From Marinicella litoralis (GTDB lineage Bacteria; Pseudomonadota; Gammaproteobacteria; Xanthomonadales; Marinicellaceae), in contig NZ_NIHB01000002.1 in the NCBI RefSeq assembly GCF_002591915.1, positions 628,133 through 692,132 of the forward strand: 64,000 bases of DNA, in the 5' to 3' direction. This document shows positions 28,535-38,212 of the stretch, in pieces. Made by a program: the position numbers and the translations under genes. The stretch's first letter is position 1. Every line of letters starts with the position of its first letter. Under the pieces are notes generated by a model. It was not told where the DNA came from. It did no database searches and saw only the letters and a program-made list of their open reading frames with translations.

Positions 28535-30403
28535 TCAGTCCTTGGCTTCTAATTCATCCCAACGGTTATACACAGTTTGTAACTCTTTTTCCTTATCAGC
28601 CAATTCAGTTGTCACCTTTTTAATATCAGCCTCGGCTTTGTTATAAAATTCAGGGTCACAAACTTGTTCTGACAAAGCAGCTATTTGGCTTTCTAGTTGA
28701 TCTATGATCGATGGTAATTGTTCCAATTCATGCTTTTCTTTGAAGGTCAATTTATGGCTGTTGTCAGTTTTGGTTTTTTCAATTGGCTTTGCTTTGTCTT
28801 TTTTGGGTGCTTTATTGGTTTCCGGTTGGCGCCTTTGCCTCAAATAATCTTCATAACCACCAATGTATTCATTGACGTCATAAACGCCATCGACAGGGTT
28901 TTCATAAACAATGGTTTGGGTACACACATTATCAATAAAATCTCGATCATGACTGATCAAGATTAATGTTCCTTTGAAATCAAACAACAGGTCTTGAATC
29001 AAATCCAAGGTCTCCATATCTAAATCATTGGTCGGCTCATCCATTACAATCACATTAGCCGGACGCGCAAACAGACGTGCCAATAATAAGCGAGACCGTT
29101 CACCACCTGACAAGACGCTGGCTGGTCCTCGAATCTTTTCAGCATTGAACAGAAAATCTTGTAAATAAGAAATTACATGTCGTGGCTTGCCATTGATTTC
29201 GACAAAATCCGTGCCCAATTGCAGGTTATTTTGTACCGTGTCTTCATCATTGATTGCTTGTTTGAGCTGATCAAAATATGCCACTTCAACACCGGTACCC
29301 ACTTTCACCGAACCTTCTTGGGGTTCAATCTCACCCAACAATAACTGTACCATGGTGGTCTTTCCAACACCATTTGGACCAATGATACCGACTTTATCAC
29401 CACGCATGATTTTGGTTGAAAAGCCTTTGAGGATGGTTTGGTCACCGTATTTAAAGCCCACATTGTGCGCCACAATGACTTTTTTACCGCTGGCATCGGC
29501 CACATTAATTGCTGCTTTGGTGGTTCCAGATTGCGTGCGACGGGTTTTGCGTTCTTCGCGCAATGCCACCAAGTCTTTAACCCGACTTTCACTTCTGGTT
29601 CTTCTGGCTTTGATGCCTTGCCGCACCCACACCTCTTCTTGACTGAGTTTTTTATCCAAACGCTCCCATTCTTTGACTTCGGCATCCAAACGGTCCTCGC
29701 GCCTAACCAAATACGTTTCATAATTACAGTCGTATTGGTATATTTTTCCTCGGTCCAATTCAATGATGCCGTTGGCTATGCTTTTCAAAAATGTCCTGTC
29801 ATGAGTGACAAAAACAACGGCACAATGCAGTTTATTGACCATGTCTTGTAGCCACAGGATACTTTCGATGTCCAAATGATTGGTCGGTTCATCTAATAAC
29901 AGCACGTCTGGCATTTGTACCAACGCAGCGGCCAAATTGATTCGACGCCTGACCCCACCTGACAAGGATTTAATCACGTCATTAGGGTTGAGCTTTAATT
30001 TGGTGGTCACCACATCTATCTGCTGCAGCAATTCCCAACCATTGTTTTCATCAATCACATGTTGATATTCCGCCATTTTATTAGGATCGACAGCGGTTTC
30101 GTATTGCTCCAAAGCATGACCCACTTCACCCAAGGCGTGTAATAAAAACTCCCTGACGGTGGATTCAGATTCATTGACTGCTGATTGTTTCATCATCGCC
30201 ACTTTCATACCATCCTGTTTAATGACTTGACCATCATCAATAGGCATTTCTCCAGCCATGATTTTCAACAAAGTGGATTTACCTTCACCGTTGCGACCAA
30301 TCAAGGCCAATTTTTGTCCTTTGGAAATGGTTAAATTAACCGAGTGCAAAATGGGATGAGCACCGAAATCAATACTTACTTTGTCGAAACTGATGAGTGA
30401 CAT
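28535..30403 (-). CDS. uup: ABC-F ATPase Uup
   Basis: Soluble duplicated ATP-binding-cassette protein (622 residues) with no transmembrane part; ABC-F proteins act on the ribosome, and Uup also affects excision of transposons and replication-linked repair. First cassette: Walker A GRNGEGKST (about 37-45), signature LSGGVRRRINLA, Walker B VLLLDEPTNHLD. Second cassette: GPNGVGKTT, LSGGERSRLLLA, VIVMDEPTNDLD. The arginine/lysine-rich interdomain linker (about 240-300) and a C-terminal coiled coil (about 550-620) place it with Uup rather than EttA or YheS. The stop lies 4 bases from the end of the repeat element. Confidence 0.93.
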   Translation of the reverse strand: MSLISFDKVSIDFGAHPILHSVNLTISKGQKLALIGRNGEGKSTLLKIMAGEMPIDDGQVIKQDGMKVAMMKQSAVNESESTVREFLLHALGEVGHALEQYETAVDPNKMAEYQHVIDENNGWELLQQIDVVTTKLKLNPNDVIKSLSGGVRRRINLAAALVQMPDVLLLDEPTNHLDIESILWLQDMVNKLHCAVVFVTHDRTFLKSIANGIIELDRGKIYQYDCNYETYLVRREDRLDAEVKEWERLDKKLSQEEVWVRQGIKARRTRSESRVKDLVALREERKTRRTQSGTTKAAINVADASGKKVIVAHNVGFKYGDQTILKGFSTKIMRGDKVGIIGPNGVGKTTMVQLLLGEIEPQEGSVKVGTGVEVAYFDQLKQAINDEDTVQNNLQLGTDFVEINGKPRHVISYLQDFLFNAEKIRGPASVLSGGERSRLLLARLFARPANVIVMDEPTNDLDMETLDLIQDLLFDFKGTLILISHDRDFIDNVCTQTIVYENPVDGVYDVNEYIGGYEDYLRQRRQPETNKAPKKDKAKPIEKTKTDNSHKLTFKEKHELEQLPSIIDQLESQIAALSEQVCDPEFYNKAEADIKKVTTELADKEKELQTVYNRWDELEAKD

Positions 30404-30645
30404 GAATATTTTTCATTGGAAATTGGCTCAACATTGTATTCAGTTAGCGAACAACCACAAGCTTGATGTAGACATATTCCAATTTTATCTTTAAGACTGA
30501 CCTAAATTGACACATGAGATGCCAATGAAAATAAATTAATTTTATTCTTTTGACGGCCATCACAGAAACATCTTAATCCTTCGACTAATTTTAATTAAAT
30601 TCACAGTTAATGAGTTAAAATGAAAACCTGTCATATAAAGAACGT

Positions 30646-32940
30646 ATGTTGAAAACGGTTCCGAAACTAAATTTATCCATTCCAGACCACACCATATTAG
30701 ATAAAATTGGTGAAGGTGGCATGTCGGCTGTTTATTTAGGACGTCAAATATCCTTGCAACGCAAAGTCGCCATCAAAGTATTGAAAAAATTAGTGATGGA
30801 TGACAAAACCTTGTCTGAGCGGTTTGTCGATGAGGCCAAAACAGTCGCTTCTTTGGACCACCCACACATCATCAGCATTTACGAAGCCAAAAAATTACCT
30901 TCAGGCTTGGCCTATTTCACCATGCCCTATTTAACCCATGGAGATTTTGGTGAAATCATTTGTACCAATTCTGATCATTTGATTGAATTGCTGTGTCAGA
31001 TTTGTGATGGTTTATCACATGCCCACAAACATGGCGTTATACACCGTGACTTGAAACCAGAAAATATATTATTTGATCAATTTGGTCGCATTAAAATCGC
31101 TGATTTTGGTATCGCTATATCTAAAAACATCAAACGAAAAACCAAGGACACTCAGTTATTGGGCAGTGCCCATTTCATGAGTCCAGAACAAATTCAATCC
31201 AAGATGATTGATTTTCATACAGATATTTACAGTTTGGGTTGTATCATTTATGAGAAATTAACCGGTGATCATGTGTTTGATGCAGGCAATGATTTTTCTA
31301 TACTAATGTCTCACATCAACAAACCCATTCCCACTTTACCCAAAGCGTTGTCTGAATGGCAACCGATCATAGACACTTGCTTGGCCAAAGACCCTGAAGA
31401 CCGCTACCAGTCTGTGGAAGAAGTCAAAGATGCCCTACTGGAAATCAAATACAGTAAATCCAGTAACGAGAAAATAGGACAAAGCAAAAATCCATCGCTT
31501 TCTCAATTGTCACCAGCCAAGTTGGTGATTGCGGCAGGGGTGATTCTGACCCTGCTTGTAACCACTGCTTGGCTTTTTATGGGTTCTGACACAGACATCA
31601 TTGAACCCGCAACAACAGCTACAACAATCGAACCAACCGAACCAGTCGAAGCGGCTGATCAGGACCCTGAACCAGCTGCACAACAGCCATTGGTTTCAAA
31701 TGAAACACCTGACAATGACCCCCTGACTTTGACCTTCGGTGTCATCGAAGCCGACCCTGAATTGGACGAAGATGCCGAACTGATTGATTTAACTGGAAAC
31801 TTAGACAACGATCAAATCAATGAAATGTCAATCGAAGTGACTTTGAATGAAGCCCAACAATTACTCAGCAAATACCGTTTAACCAAACCCAAAGGTGAAA
31901 ATGCCGCTGATAAGTTTCAAAAAATCTTGTTGGAACATCCAGATCACGCAGAAGCGCAAACAGGCCTCAATCAAGTGGGTGTCTATTATTTCAGGTTAAT
32001 CAACAGTAAACTTAAAAAAGAGGATACGACTGCCGCATTAAAACACATTCAATCTGTAGTTAGTTACATTGAAACTTATCAAATAGATCGTGGGTTGTTT
32101 GATAAACAAGTCAGTGCGATCATGTCCGCCACTGACCAAAAAGTCAAACAAGCCATTCAGCAGAGACGCAGGAACCCAGCCACTGAAAACTACCTGAAGA
32201 TGGCAAAATTATTGGTGCCTGACGCACCAGTCATCAACAATTTGCAAAGCAATTATGACAATATTCCCATCAAAGGTGATGTCAGCACAGATACATTGGG
32301 TCATCAGTTTGTTTTTATACCTGTTTACAACCCAACCACAATGAATGATCTTTTGGTGAGCCAGTCGGAGGTCACCGTAGCCCAATTTGAATCATTTGCA
32401 GGTGACAAATTCACTGAGGAAAAATGTTCACATTACGGTAAAAAGTCCTTTTTCAAGAAAACTTGGGCCAAACCACCATTTGATCAAACCAGCAACCATC
32501 CTGTGGTTTGCGTCTCTTTCAATCATGCGAAAGCTTATGCCACTTGGTTAAGTGCTAAAACAGGCGACACTTACCGCTTGCCCACAGCGCAAGAATGGCA
32601 ATACATCAATCAGCAAGTCAGGCCTACACACCATTGTCAATCAGCCAATGTGGCTGGTGCTGAAGTTGAAGATGAAAGCAAAGCAACCGACAATCCTTTG
32701 ACTTGTCATGATGGTTTTACATTCACCGCGCCCATCAATTCATTCGCTGCCAAAATCAATATCAATGACTACAATGGTAATGTGGCAGAATGGGTCAGCA
32801 ACTGTAATGGCAACAAAGGATGTGTAGCAGGCACTTCATGGCGTTCTGGCCAGGGTGTTGACCCATTAAAGTTGGACCCCTTACCCACCAATGAAACCTA
32901 CTCGCATGTAGGATTCAGGCTGGTCAAGGAAATACAGTAA
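30646..32940 (+). CDS. Ser/Thr protein kinase fused to FGE/SUMF1-type domain
   Basis: Predicted single-pass membrane protein, 764 residues. A cytoplasmic Hanks-type kinase domain (about 15-268) has Gly loop GEGGMSAVY (22-30), Lys44 in VAIKVL, HRDLKPEN (133-140) and DFG (153-155), so it should be active. A basic tail leads to a transmembrane helix (about 291-312), an acidic Pro/Glu/Asp-rich linker, a helical TPR-like part (about 390-520) and a C-terminal formylglycine-generating-enzyme (C-lectin) fold with GNVAEWVSNC and HVGFRL (about 555-764). The domain lacks an obvious FGE cysteine pair, so ligand binding in the periplasm is more likely than catalysis. It is convergent with the dehydratase gene, 4 bases between stops. 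Confidence 0.93.
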   Translation: MLKTVPKLNLSIPDHTILDKIGEGGMSAVYLGRQISLQRKVAIKVLKKLVMDDKTLSERFVDEAKTVASLDHPHIISIYEAKKLPSGLAYFTMPYLTHGDFGEIICTNSDHLIELLCQICDGLSHAHKHGVIHRDLKPENILFDQFGRIKIADFGIAISKNIKRKTKDTQLLGSAHFMSPEQIQSKMIDFHTDIYSLGCIIYEKLTGDHVFDAGNDFSILMSHINKPIPTLPKALSEWQPIIDTCLAKDPEDRYQSVEEVKDALLEIKYSKSSNEKIGQSKNPSLSQLSPAKLVIAAGVILTLLVTTAWLFMGSDTDIIEPATTATTIEPTEPVEAADQDPEPAAQQPLVSNETPDNDPLTLTFGVIEADPELDEDAELIDLTGNLDNDQINEMSIEVTLNEAQQLLSKYRLTKPKGENAADKFQKILLEHPDHAEAQTGLNQVGVYYFRLINSKLKKEDTTAALKHIQSVVSYIETYQIDRGLFDKQVSAIMSATDQKVKQAIQQRRRNPATENYLKMAKLLVPDAPVINNLQSNYDNIPIKGDVSTDTLGHQFVFIPVYNPTTMNDLLVSQSEVTVAQFESFAGDKFTEEKCSHYGKKSFFKKTWAKPPFDQTSNHPVVCVSFNHAKAYATWLSAKTGDTYRLPTAQEWQYINQQVRPTHHCQSANVAGAEVEDESKATDNPLTCHDGFTFTAPINSFAAKININDYNGNVAEWVSNCNGNKGCVAGTSWRSGQGVDPLKLDPLPTNETYSHVGFRLVKEIQ

Positions 32941-32944
32941 AAGC

Positions 32945-33943
32945 TCAACCATTAACTGACAAAGCAGGCGTGTTACATAGGTAATCCACTTGCCAGATCT
33001 TTTGCATCATTTCGACATCAATGTTACCGCCCGAAATAATCACCAACACTTTCTGTTTAGATGTTTGTTTACGCAACCATTGACACACCGCATCCATGGT
33101 CATGGCTGAAGTCGGCTCAACATGCAGTTTAAGTAAATGTTGTAACCATTGTGTCCAATAGGCCATGGGCGTTTCTGCAACCGTGTAAAAGTCATCCAGG
33201 TGTTTGATGTGCTCAAATGTTTTCTCACCAATTGATAATGTCATGGCACCATCAGCCAAAGTTTTTGGTGCATCATCCAAGTGTTGTATCTGCCCAGTCT
33301 GATAAGATTGAAAAGCATCATCACCAGCCATTGGTTCAGCGGCAATGACTTGGGCCTTGGGTTGCAATTCACGGGTTGCCACTAAACTACCTGAAATCAA
33401 ACCACCGCCACCACACGGGGCGAACACAGCGTTGATGGACTGATTGACCTGTTGCAGTGCTTCCAGTGCAACCGTTCCCTGACCTGCAATCACCGAATAA
33501 TCATTATAGGGTGGAATCCAATAGACCCCCGCTTCAGCAGCCGCAGCTTCAACGGCTTGATCCACTGCCATTCGGGTTTTGTATTGTTTGACTTCGGCAC
33601 CGTAGGAACGTGTGGCTTGGGTTTTCACTTTGGAAGCAAATACCGGCATAAAAATGGTGGCCGGTAAAGCGAACTGAGCCGCTGCCCATGCCACTGCTTG
33701 GGCATGATTGCCAGAAGACTGAGCCACCACTCGTTTGATGTCATTGTGCTGTTCACGCAACACTTGAATCGCATTACATCCGCCTCGGGCTTTAAAAGCA
33801 CCAATTTTTTGTAAGCACTCCGCTTTGAAATAGATTTCATGTCCCAGCCATTGATTCAACAAAGTTGAGCTGAGTACGGGCGTGTCGTTGATGTAAGGTT
33901 TAATCCGATGCTGGGCTTGCTTGATGTCTTGGAATTTAATCAT
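32945..33943 (-). CDS. PLP-dependent threonine/serine dehydratase family protein
   Basis: Fold-type II PLP enzyme of 332 residues, of the catabolic threonine dehydratase / serine racemase group, without a C-terminal ACT regulatory domain. The Schiff-base Lys51 is in GAFKARGG, the substrate-binding loop is SSGNHAQA, and the phosphate-binding loop is PCGGGGLISG. The usual products would be 2-oxo acids plus ammonia from threonine or serine; 3-hydroxyaspartate dehydratase or racemase activity cannot be excluded. The start overlaps the stop of the upstream methyltransferase by 4 bases, so it is part of a translationally coupled run. Confidence 0.9.
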   Translation of the reverse strand: MIKFQDIKQAQHRIKPYINDTPVLSSTLLNQWLGHEIYFKAECLQKIGAFKARGGCNAIQVLREQHNDIKRVVAQSSGNHAQAVAWAAAQFALPATIFMPVFASKVKTQATRSYGAEVKQYKTRMAVDQAVEAAAAEAGVYWIPPYNDYSVIAGQGTVALEALQQVNQSINAVFAPCGGGGLISGSLVATRELQPKAQVIAAEPMAGDDAFQSYQTGQIQHLDDAPKTLADGAMTLSIGEKTFEHIKHLDDFYTVAETPMAYWTQWLQHLLKLHVEPTSAMTMDAVCQWLRKQTSKQKVLVIISGGNIDVEMMQKIWQVDYLCNTPALSVNG

Positions 33944-34554
33944 AGTCGTTCAAAAATTAACATTTGGTTGTTGGCGGGCATATTGATGTCTTGACGTAAG
34001 GGTAATCTTTGTTCATCCATTAATGCAACAATGGTTTCAAAGTCACGCACACCACGCAATGGGTCGATGTCTTTCAACCACAAATCGAAATCGGCATTGG
34101 ATGCAGAGGTGAATTCACCCTGGTATTTGAATGGGCCATAAAACATCACCAAAGCGCCTTTTCTGAGGTTTTGTCCCATGCTTTGAATCAGTAATTTAAC
34201 CCATTCAAATGGAATGATGTGTAAGGTATTGGCACTAAAAATCAAATCAGCCTTAATATCTGGCCATTGGTCTTTACCAATTTCATATTCAATGGGTGAT
34301 TGAACATTATTTAAATTGGCTTCATCCAACCACAATTGGATGCCGGCATGGTTGGCTTTGATGTCAGAAGTTTGCCACAGCAAGGCAGGCAAGTTTTCAG
34401 CAAAGAATACAGCGTGTTGCCCAGTACCTGAACCAATTTCCAACACCTGTTTGTCATCTGTACGAAGGTGTTGTTTCAATACCTCAAGCAACACCGATTG
34501 ATTCCTTTCACAAGAAGGAGAAAAGGGTTTCTCAACTTTTTCTGGATGATTCAT
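33940..34554 (-). CDS. DUF938 family SAM-dependent methyltransferase
   Basis: A 204-residue class I methyltransferase-fold protein of the DUF938 family. The N-terminal KPFSPSCERNQSVLLEVLKQHL and SAM-binding VLEIGSGTGQHAVFFAENLP (about 42-61) are diagnostic. The acidic loop WQTSDIK, the central FSANTLHIIPFEWV and the GALVMFYGPFKYQGEFTSASNADFD stretch follow. Substrate unknown. It overlaps genes on both sides by 4 bases (ATGA type), linking it to the wHTH regulator upstream and the dehydratase downstream. Confidence 0.9.
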   Translation of the reverse strand: MNHPEKVEKPFSPSCERNQSVLLEVLKQHLRTDDKQVLEIGSGTGQHAVFFAENLPALLWQTSDIKANHAGIQLWLDEANLNNVQSPIEYEIGKDQWPDIKADLIFSANTLHIIPFEWVKLLIQSMGQNLRKGALVMFYGPFKYQGEFTSASNADFDLWLKDIDPLRGVRDFETIVALMDEQRLPLRQDINMPANNQMLIFERL

Positions 34555-36611
34555 TGTAATTGTGTCCGCAAAACATCTGACTCGGCTCGATCTGTGCGCG
34601 TAATCAATAGACGATCCTCAGCTCGATTGACACTTAATGAAGTTCCAACTGAATAAGGCCGGTGACTGGTGATGAATGTTTGGTCTCCCGTAGTCACGTC
34701 TAAGCGCCAAATCCCTGATGACTCAGCTGATTGGTTTGAATTCAGGTCAAAATACACGGCTTGATTGATGGCCGTCCATAAATTCATGGCAGACATCCTG
34801 ACAGATGGGGTTAACAACTGGGATTTTTCAGTCAAAGGGTCATAAATAAACAATCCCGCTTCAACAGAACTTGAATACACCAATCTACCATCAGATAAAA
34901 TCATAAAGCGACTGACTGATTGAGGAGGCAGTACAGTGACTTTGCCGGCTTTTAATTGCAGGATTTTATTGTTCACTTCTTTTGACTTGGCCAAGGCAAA
35001 AAATACGCCCTGGTACTCCCTGGAGGCTAAATGCCCCTGACCAAAATCCAAGGTATGTGTTTGCAGGGTCTCACTATTAAAAACCAAGGTACCATAACCC
35101 TTGTTGTCATTGGTGGTGATCAGAATGTCTCTGCCATTGCTGTGCCAAGAAGGTCGAGTCAATTTAACATTCGGTAGAGTCACCAGTAATTTTTCTTTAG
35201 ATTGTTTAAAATCATAAATCCAAATTGAGCTTTGGTCTTGTCGATTGGAGGAAAACAGAAACTGTGTACCATTGGGTGAAAACGCAGGATAGTTGTCATA
35301 TTTTGTGGAATGAATCAGTCGCTGATAACTTTTATTTTTGGTGTCGAACATCCAAATATTGGCTTCATAACTGACCACCTGAAAAGTCATGGTGCTTCTT
35401 CGCTGGTCAAACGAAGGGTGTTGAGCGCCATAAGCACCTAAAAGTACCGGTGATTTTTCATGAATGTTCAACAGCCAAAGTTGTCTACTGCCACTCAAAT
35501 CAGAATCAAACACGATGTGGTCATCATCATACCAATCATGACTGACCGAATAATGTTCACCCAAAGTGAGGGGCCACTCCTTACCTGATATGAACGATTT
35601 AATCCAAAGGTTCCTCACCGATTGGTTACCTCTGGAAAAACTGAGGTATTTTTGATCAGGACTGACCCGAGGAGACCAGTCTTGTTGGTTGCTTGACGCT
35701 GGAAAAGTCAGTCTGGATTTTTCATTAGATTTCAAGTCTAACTGGCTGATTCCCACCAGTGCTTCACCATCACCCACTGCCTGATCAGCATAGTACAACT
35801 TCTGAGTGACGGAATTCCAATCGATTGTTCGGGACTCTGCATTGAAAAAACAGGTTCCTAAATCCACAAACAGTTGTTTTGAAATATGGTAACTTTTGAG
35901 GTGACATTGGCTTTGCTCACGGGCTGTAAAAATGAGCAGGTTTTGATCAGACAAAAAAACCGGTGATGATAAGCTGTGATGGGCCAATTGTATGATCTGC
36001 TGTTGATTGGCATCAAGCATTGACTCTATGATAATTTGACTGCCTTGCTCATCATTGCGCACATAGCTTAACCAAGCACCATCCTCACTTAATTCACTTT
36101 GTTGCTCCATTCCAGGTTGAAAGGTGACTCGGCTGGCAGCCGCTAATGCAGTTTGTAATGTGCTTTCCATTGATTCTTGTTGATTGAAATAAACCGACAG
36201 CAACAAGACGCTGACTGTAAACAACAAGACGCCAACACTTTTTGTGACCCGAACATTCCGCGCTTTCAAAGGCTCAATCATTTGGGTGAGTTGATAGCCC
36301 TTCTTAGGAATGGTTTTGATGTATTTTGCTTGGCTTGCTGAATCACCCAATATTTTTCTCAGTTCCGCAATGGTACGTGACAGCGCATCTTCATTGACAT
36401 ATTTATCGTGCCAAACATGATCTAAAAATTGTTGCCGCGTCACCACATTGGGCGCATGTTCTATCAGCAATGACAACACCAGATTCAATTGAGTAGACAA
36501 CCGCACTTCGTTGTTGTTGTTTTTCAACAAACCATTGTCTGGGTGGTACCGCCATTCACCGATTAACCAAACGATGGGTTTGCTCTGCATACTTTCAGCG
36601 ACTTTCTTCAT
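34551..36611 (-). CDS. CadC-type wHTH membrane regulator with PD40 propeller
   Basis: One-component transmembrane regulator, 686 residues. An N-terminal OmpR-type winged helix (about 12-112) carries the recognition region EDALSRTIAELRKILGDSA and the wing KYIKTIPKKGYQL. One membrane helix VGVLLFTVSVLLLSVYF (about 126-142) precedes a periplasmic WD40-like/TolB-type beta propeller (repeats such as SPDQKYLSFSR, DWYDDDHIVFDSD, FSPNGTQFLFSSN; about 170-680). This plan matches CadC/ToxR-like proteins that sense a periplasmic signal and bind DNA from the membrane. It starts a three-gene minus-strand run and is divergent from a secreted propeller protein, a possible target. Confidence 0.9.
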   Translation of the reverse strand: MKKVAESMQSKPIVWLIGEWRYHPDNGLLKNNNNEVRLSTQLNLVLSLLIEHAPNVVTRQQFLDHVWHDKYVNEDALSRTIAELRKILGDSASQAKYIKTIPKKGYQLTQMIEPLKARNVRVTKSVGVLLFTVSVLLLSVYFNQQESMESTLQTALAAASRVTFQPGMEQQSELSEDGAWLSYVRNDEQGSQIIIESMLDANQQQIIQLAHHSLSSPVFLSDQNLLIFTAREQSQCHLKSYHISKQLFVDLGTCFFNAESRTIDWNSVTQKLYYADQAVGDGEALVGISQLDLKSNEKSRLTFPASSNQQDWSPRVSPDQKYLSFSRGNQSVRNLWIKSFISGKEWPLTLGEHYSVSHDWYDDDHIVFDSDLSGSRQLWLLNIHEKSPVLLGAYGAQHPSFDQRRSTMTFQVVSYEANIWMFDTKNKSYQRLIHSTKYDNYPAFSPNGTQFLFSSNRQDQSSIWIYDFKQSKEKLLVTLPNVKLTRPSWHSNGRDILITTNDNKGYGTLVFNSETLQTHTLDFGQGHLASREYQGVFFALAKSKEVNNKILQLKAGKVTVLPPQSVSRFMILSDGRLVYSSSVEAGLFIYDPLTEKSQLLTPSVRMSAMNLWTAINQAVYFDLNSNQSAESSGIWRLDVTTGDQTFITSHRPYSVGTSLSVNRAEDRLLITRTDRAESDVLRTQLQ

Positions 36612-36696
36612 GCTGGATAAGCAAAAAAGAAGTTTTGCGAAGGTTTTTTCATGGAGAAAAGAATAATTTTAAGCCTTTAATAAACAAGAGATGAAC

Positions 36697-38052
36697 ATGA
36701 AAAATATACGATTAATATTAACCCTCATTATAACCAGCCCTTTCGTAGATGCACAAGATTTAGGCAATCCTAACTGTGACTCTTTGTTGCTGGTCAGTAG
36801 TTGGTTTAATGACAATGTCAAAATCTTTGATGGTTGTGATGGCCAATACATCAGAGATTTGGCAGAGAACGGTGTTTTAGATGGCCCGCAATCTATTTTC
36901 CAAGACCCCAATGGAGACGTTATTGTTGTCAGTGAGTCAAACCACAAATTAATAAAATTTGATCAAGCCACGCTATCCACGGCCACCACGGTAGTTGCAT
37001 CTGATCTGATGGATAATCCCATTACTGTGGTTAAGAAAGACGACAACCATGTCTATCTAGGAAGCTATTCAGGTAACAACATCATTGAATTGAACACCCA
37101 AACTTGGCAAGCTGTGCGCACTGTTTTACCAGTCAACAATGGTCAAATTCAAGGCATAGATATCGGCATGGCGATGGGCCCTGATGGACAGCTGTACGTC
37201 CCAGGATATGACTCTGACAATGTACTTAAAGTGAATCCAATGAATGGCAGTACCAGCCAGTTCATTTCCTCGGGTGCAAATGGCTTGAACCAGCCACGTT
37301 CCATTCTTTTTTTGAATGATCGCATTTTGGTCACCGCGTGGGGCAATCTGGCAGTATACAGCTATTCATTAAATGGCCAATTTCAAGGTGAAGTCATCAG
37401 CGGATTACCTGGTCCTGCGGGAATGATGCAGGACGGCCCTGATCATATACTATTGACATCCGACACCTTAAATACGGTCAGACGGTATCAACTCAGTGAT
37501 TTCAGTTTTGAAACATTGGTCGCCAATCGCAGCGGCGGTCTTGCTGGAGCTACTTTTGTTTATCGTTTACAAAAACAGACCAACGTCGCAGAAGTTACAG
37601 GCATGCGCCAAGCCTTTTTAACCGGGCTTGGCACCATTGACGGCAATCAATTAACAGTCAGTTCGTTTGCCACTACGGGTGGGGCTTTTGGTCTTGATTT
37701 TAATCCTGATGATGTCAACAATGTTTTTTGGGGCACGATGACCTTTGAATTTTCAAGTTGTCACACTGCTCAGATGACTTATGACTCTGTTTTGGCCATC
37801 AATGGTGTTGCCTTTGGAAGTGGCGGTTATCAAGTGGGTCGATTGGCCATGAATGCCAGTGGACAAGCTTGTGAGAGCCAAGGGTACGAATTGATGAATG
37901 AAGCTTCATTCATGGGTGGAACATTTTACGGTGGAGAACTTTTTGATGGCGAAGGTTTTACCATTGATTACTTAAACGAAGGTCAAGCCATTGTGACTTG
38001 GTATACTTATTTACCTACAGAAGGTACTTGTCTCCCTACCGAAGGCTGTTAA
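36697..38052 (+). CDS. secreted beta-propeller protein, NHL/SMP-30-like
   Basis: Exported protein with signal peptide MKNIRLILTLIITSPFVDA and about 300 residues of NHL/SMP-30-like repeats (SIFQDPNGDVIVVSESNHKL, AMGPDGQLYVPGYDSDNVLKV, MMQDGPDHILLTSD). A Cys-containing, Gly-rich beta domain follows (about 320-450), ending in a duplicated PTEGxC (LPTEGTCLPTEGC). No catalytic motif is visible. ATG at 36691 also opens the frame; 36697 is preferred because AAGAG lies 7 bases before it and the signal peptide then begins at once. It is divergent from the wHTH-propeller regulator. Confidence 0.75.
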   Translation: MKNIRLILTLIITSPFVDAQDLGNPNCDSLLLVSSWFNDNVKIFDGCDGQYIRDLAENGVLDGPQSIFQDPNGDVIVVSESNHKLIKFDQATLSTATTVVASDLMDNPITVVKKDDNHVYLGSYSGNNIIELNTQTWQAVRTVLPVNNGQIQGIDIGMAMGPDGQLYVPGYDSDNVLKVNPMNGSTSQFISSGANGLNQPRSILFLNDRILVTAWGNLAVYSYSLNGQFQGEVISGLPGPAGMMQDGPDHILLTSDTLNTVRRYQLSDFSFETLVANRSGGLAGATFVYRLQKQTNVAEVTGMRQAFLTGLGTIDGNQLTVSSFATTGGAFGLDFNPDDVNNVFWGTMTFEFSSCHTAQMTYDSVLAINGVAFGSGGYQVGRLAMNASGQACESQGYELMNEASFMGGTFYGGELFDGEGFTIDYLNEGQAIVTWYTYLPTEGTCLPTEGC

Positions 38053-38082
38053 GTTTTATTGGCTCTGATCAAAAAGGTACTC

Positions 38083-38113
38083 AAGCTGGGCCAAATTTGA
38101 TTTGACCCAGCTT
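38083..38113 (-). terminator. hairpin, probable terminator of the TPR gene
   Basis: AAGCTGGGCCAAAT (38083-38096), loop TTG, ATTTGACCCAGCTT (38100-38113). The single C-A mismatch on the plus strand becomes a U-G wobble in minus-strand RNA, which favours a role for the minus transcript. A T-run (CCTTTTTG on the minus strand) starts about 7 bases later, so the terminator is not perfect. Confidence 0.55.
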
Positions 38114-38212
38114 AATCTTAAGACGCATGCATCAACTCCTTCTGTGAATTTCAATAACTCCACAAAAACCCAACAGCCTAGCAGATTGTATCTCCCCGCA
38201 TTTAAAGAGACC

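Noticed and set aside
29305-29851. Open frames of 96-152 codons inside uup
   Set aside because: They are shadows of uup in other frames, lack recognisable motifs, and uup itself is intact with both ABC cassettes.
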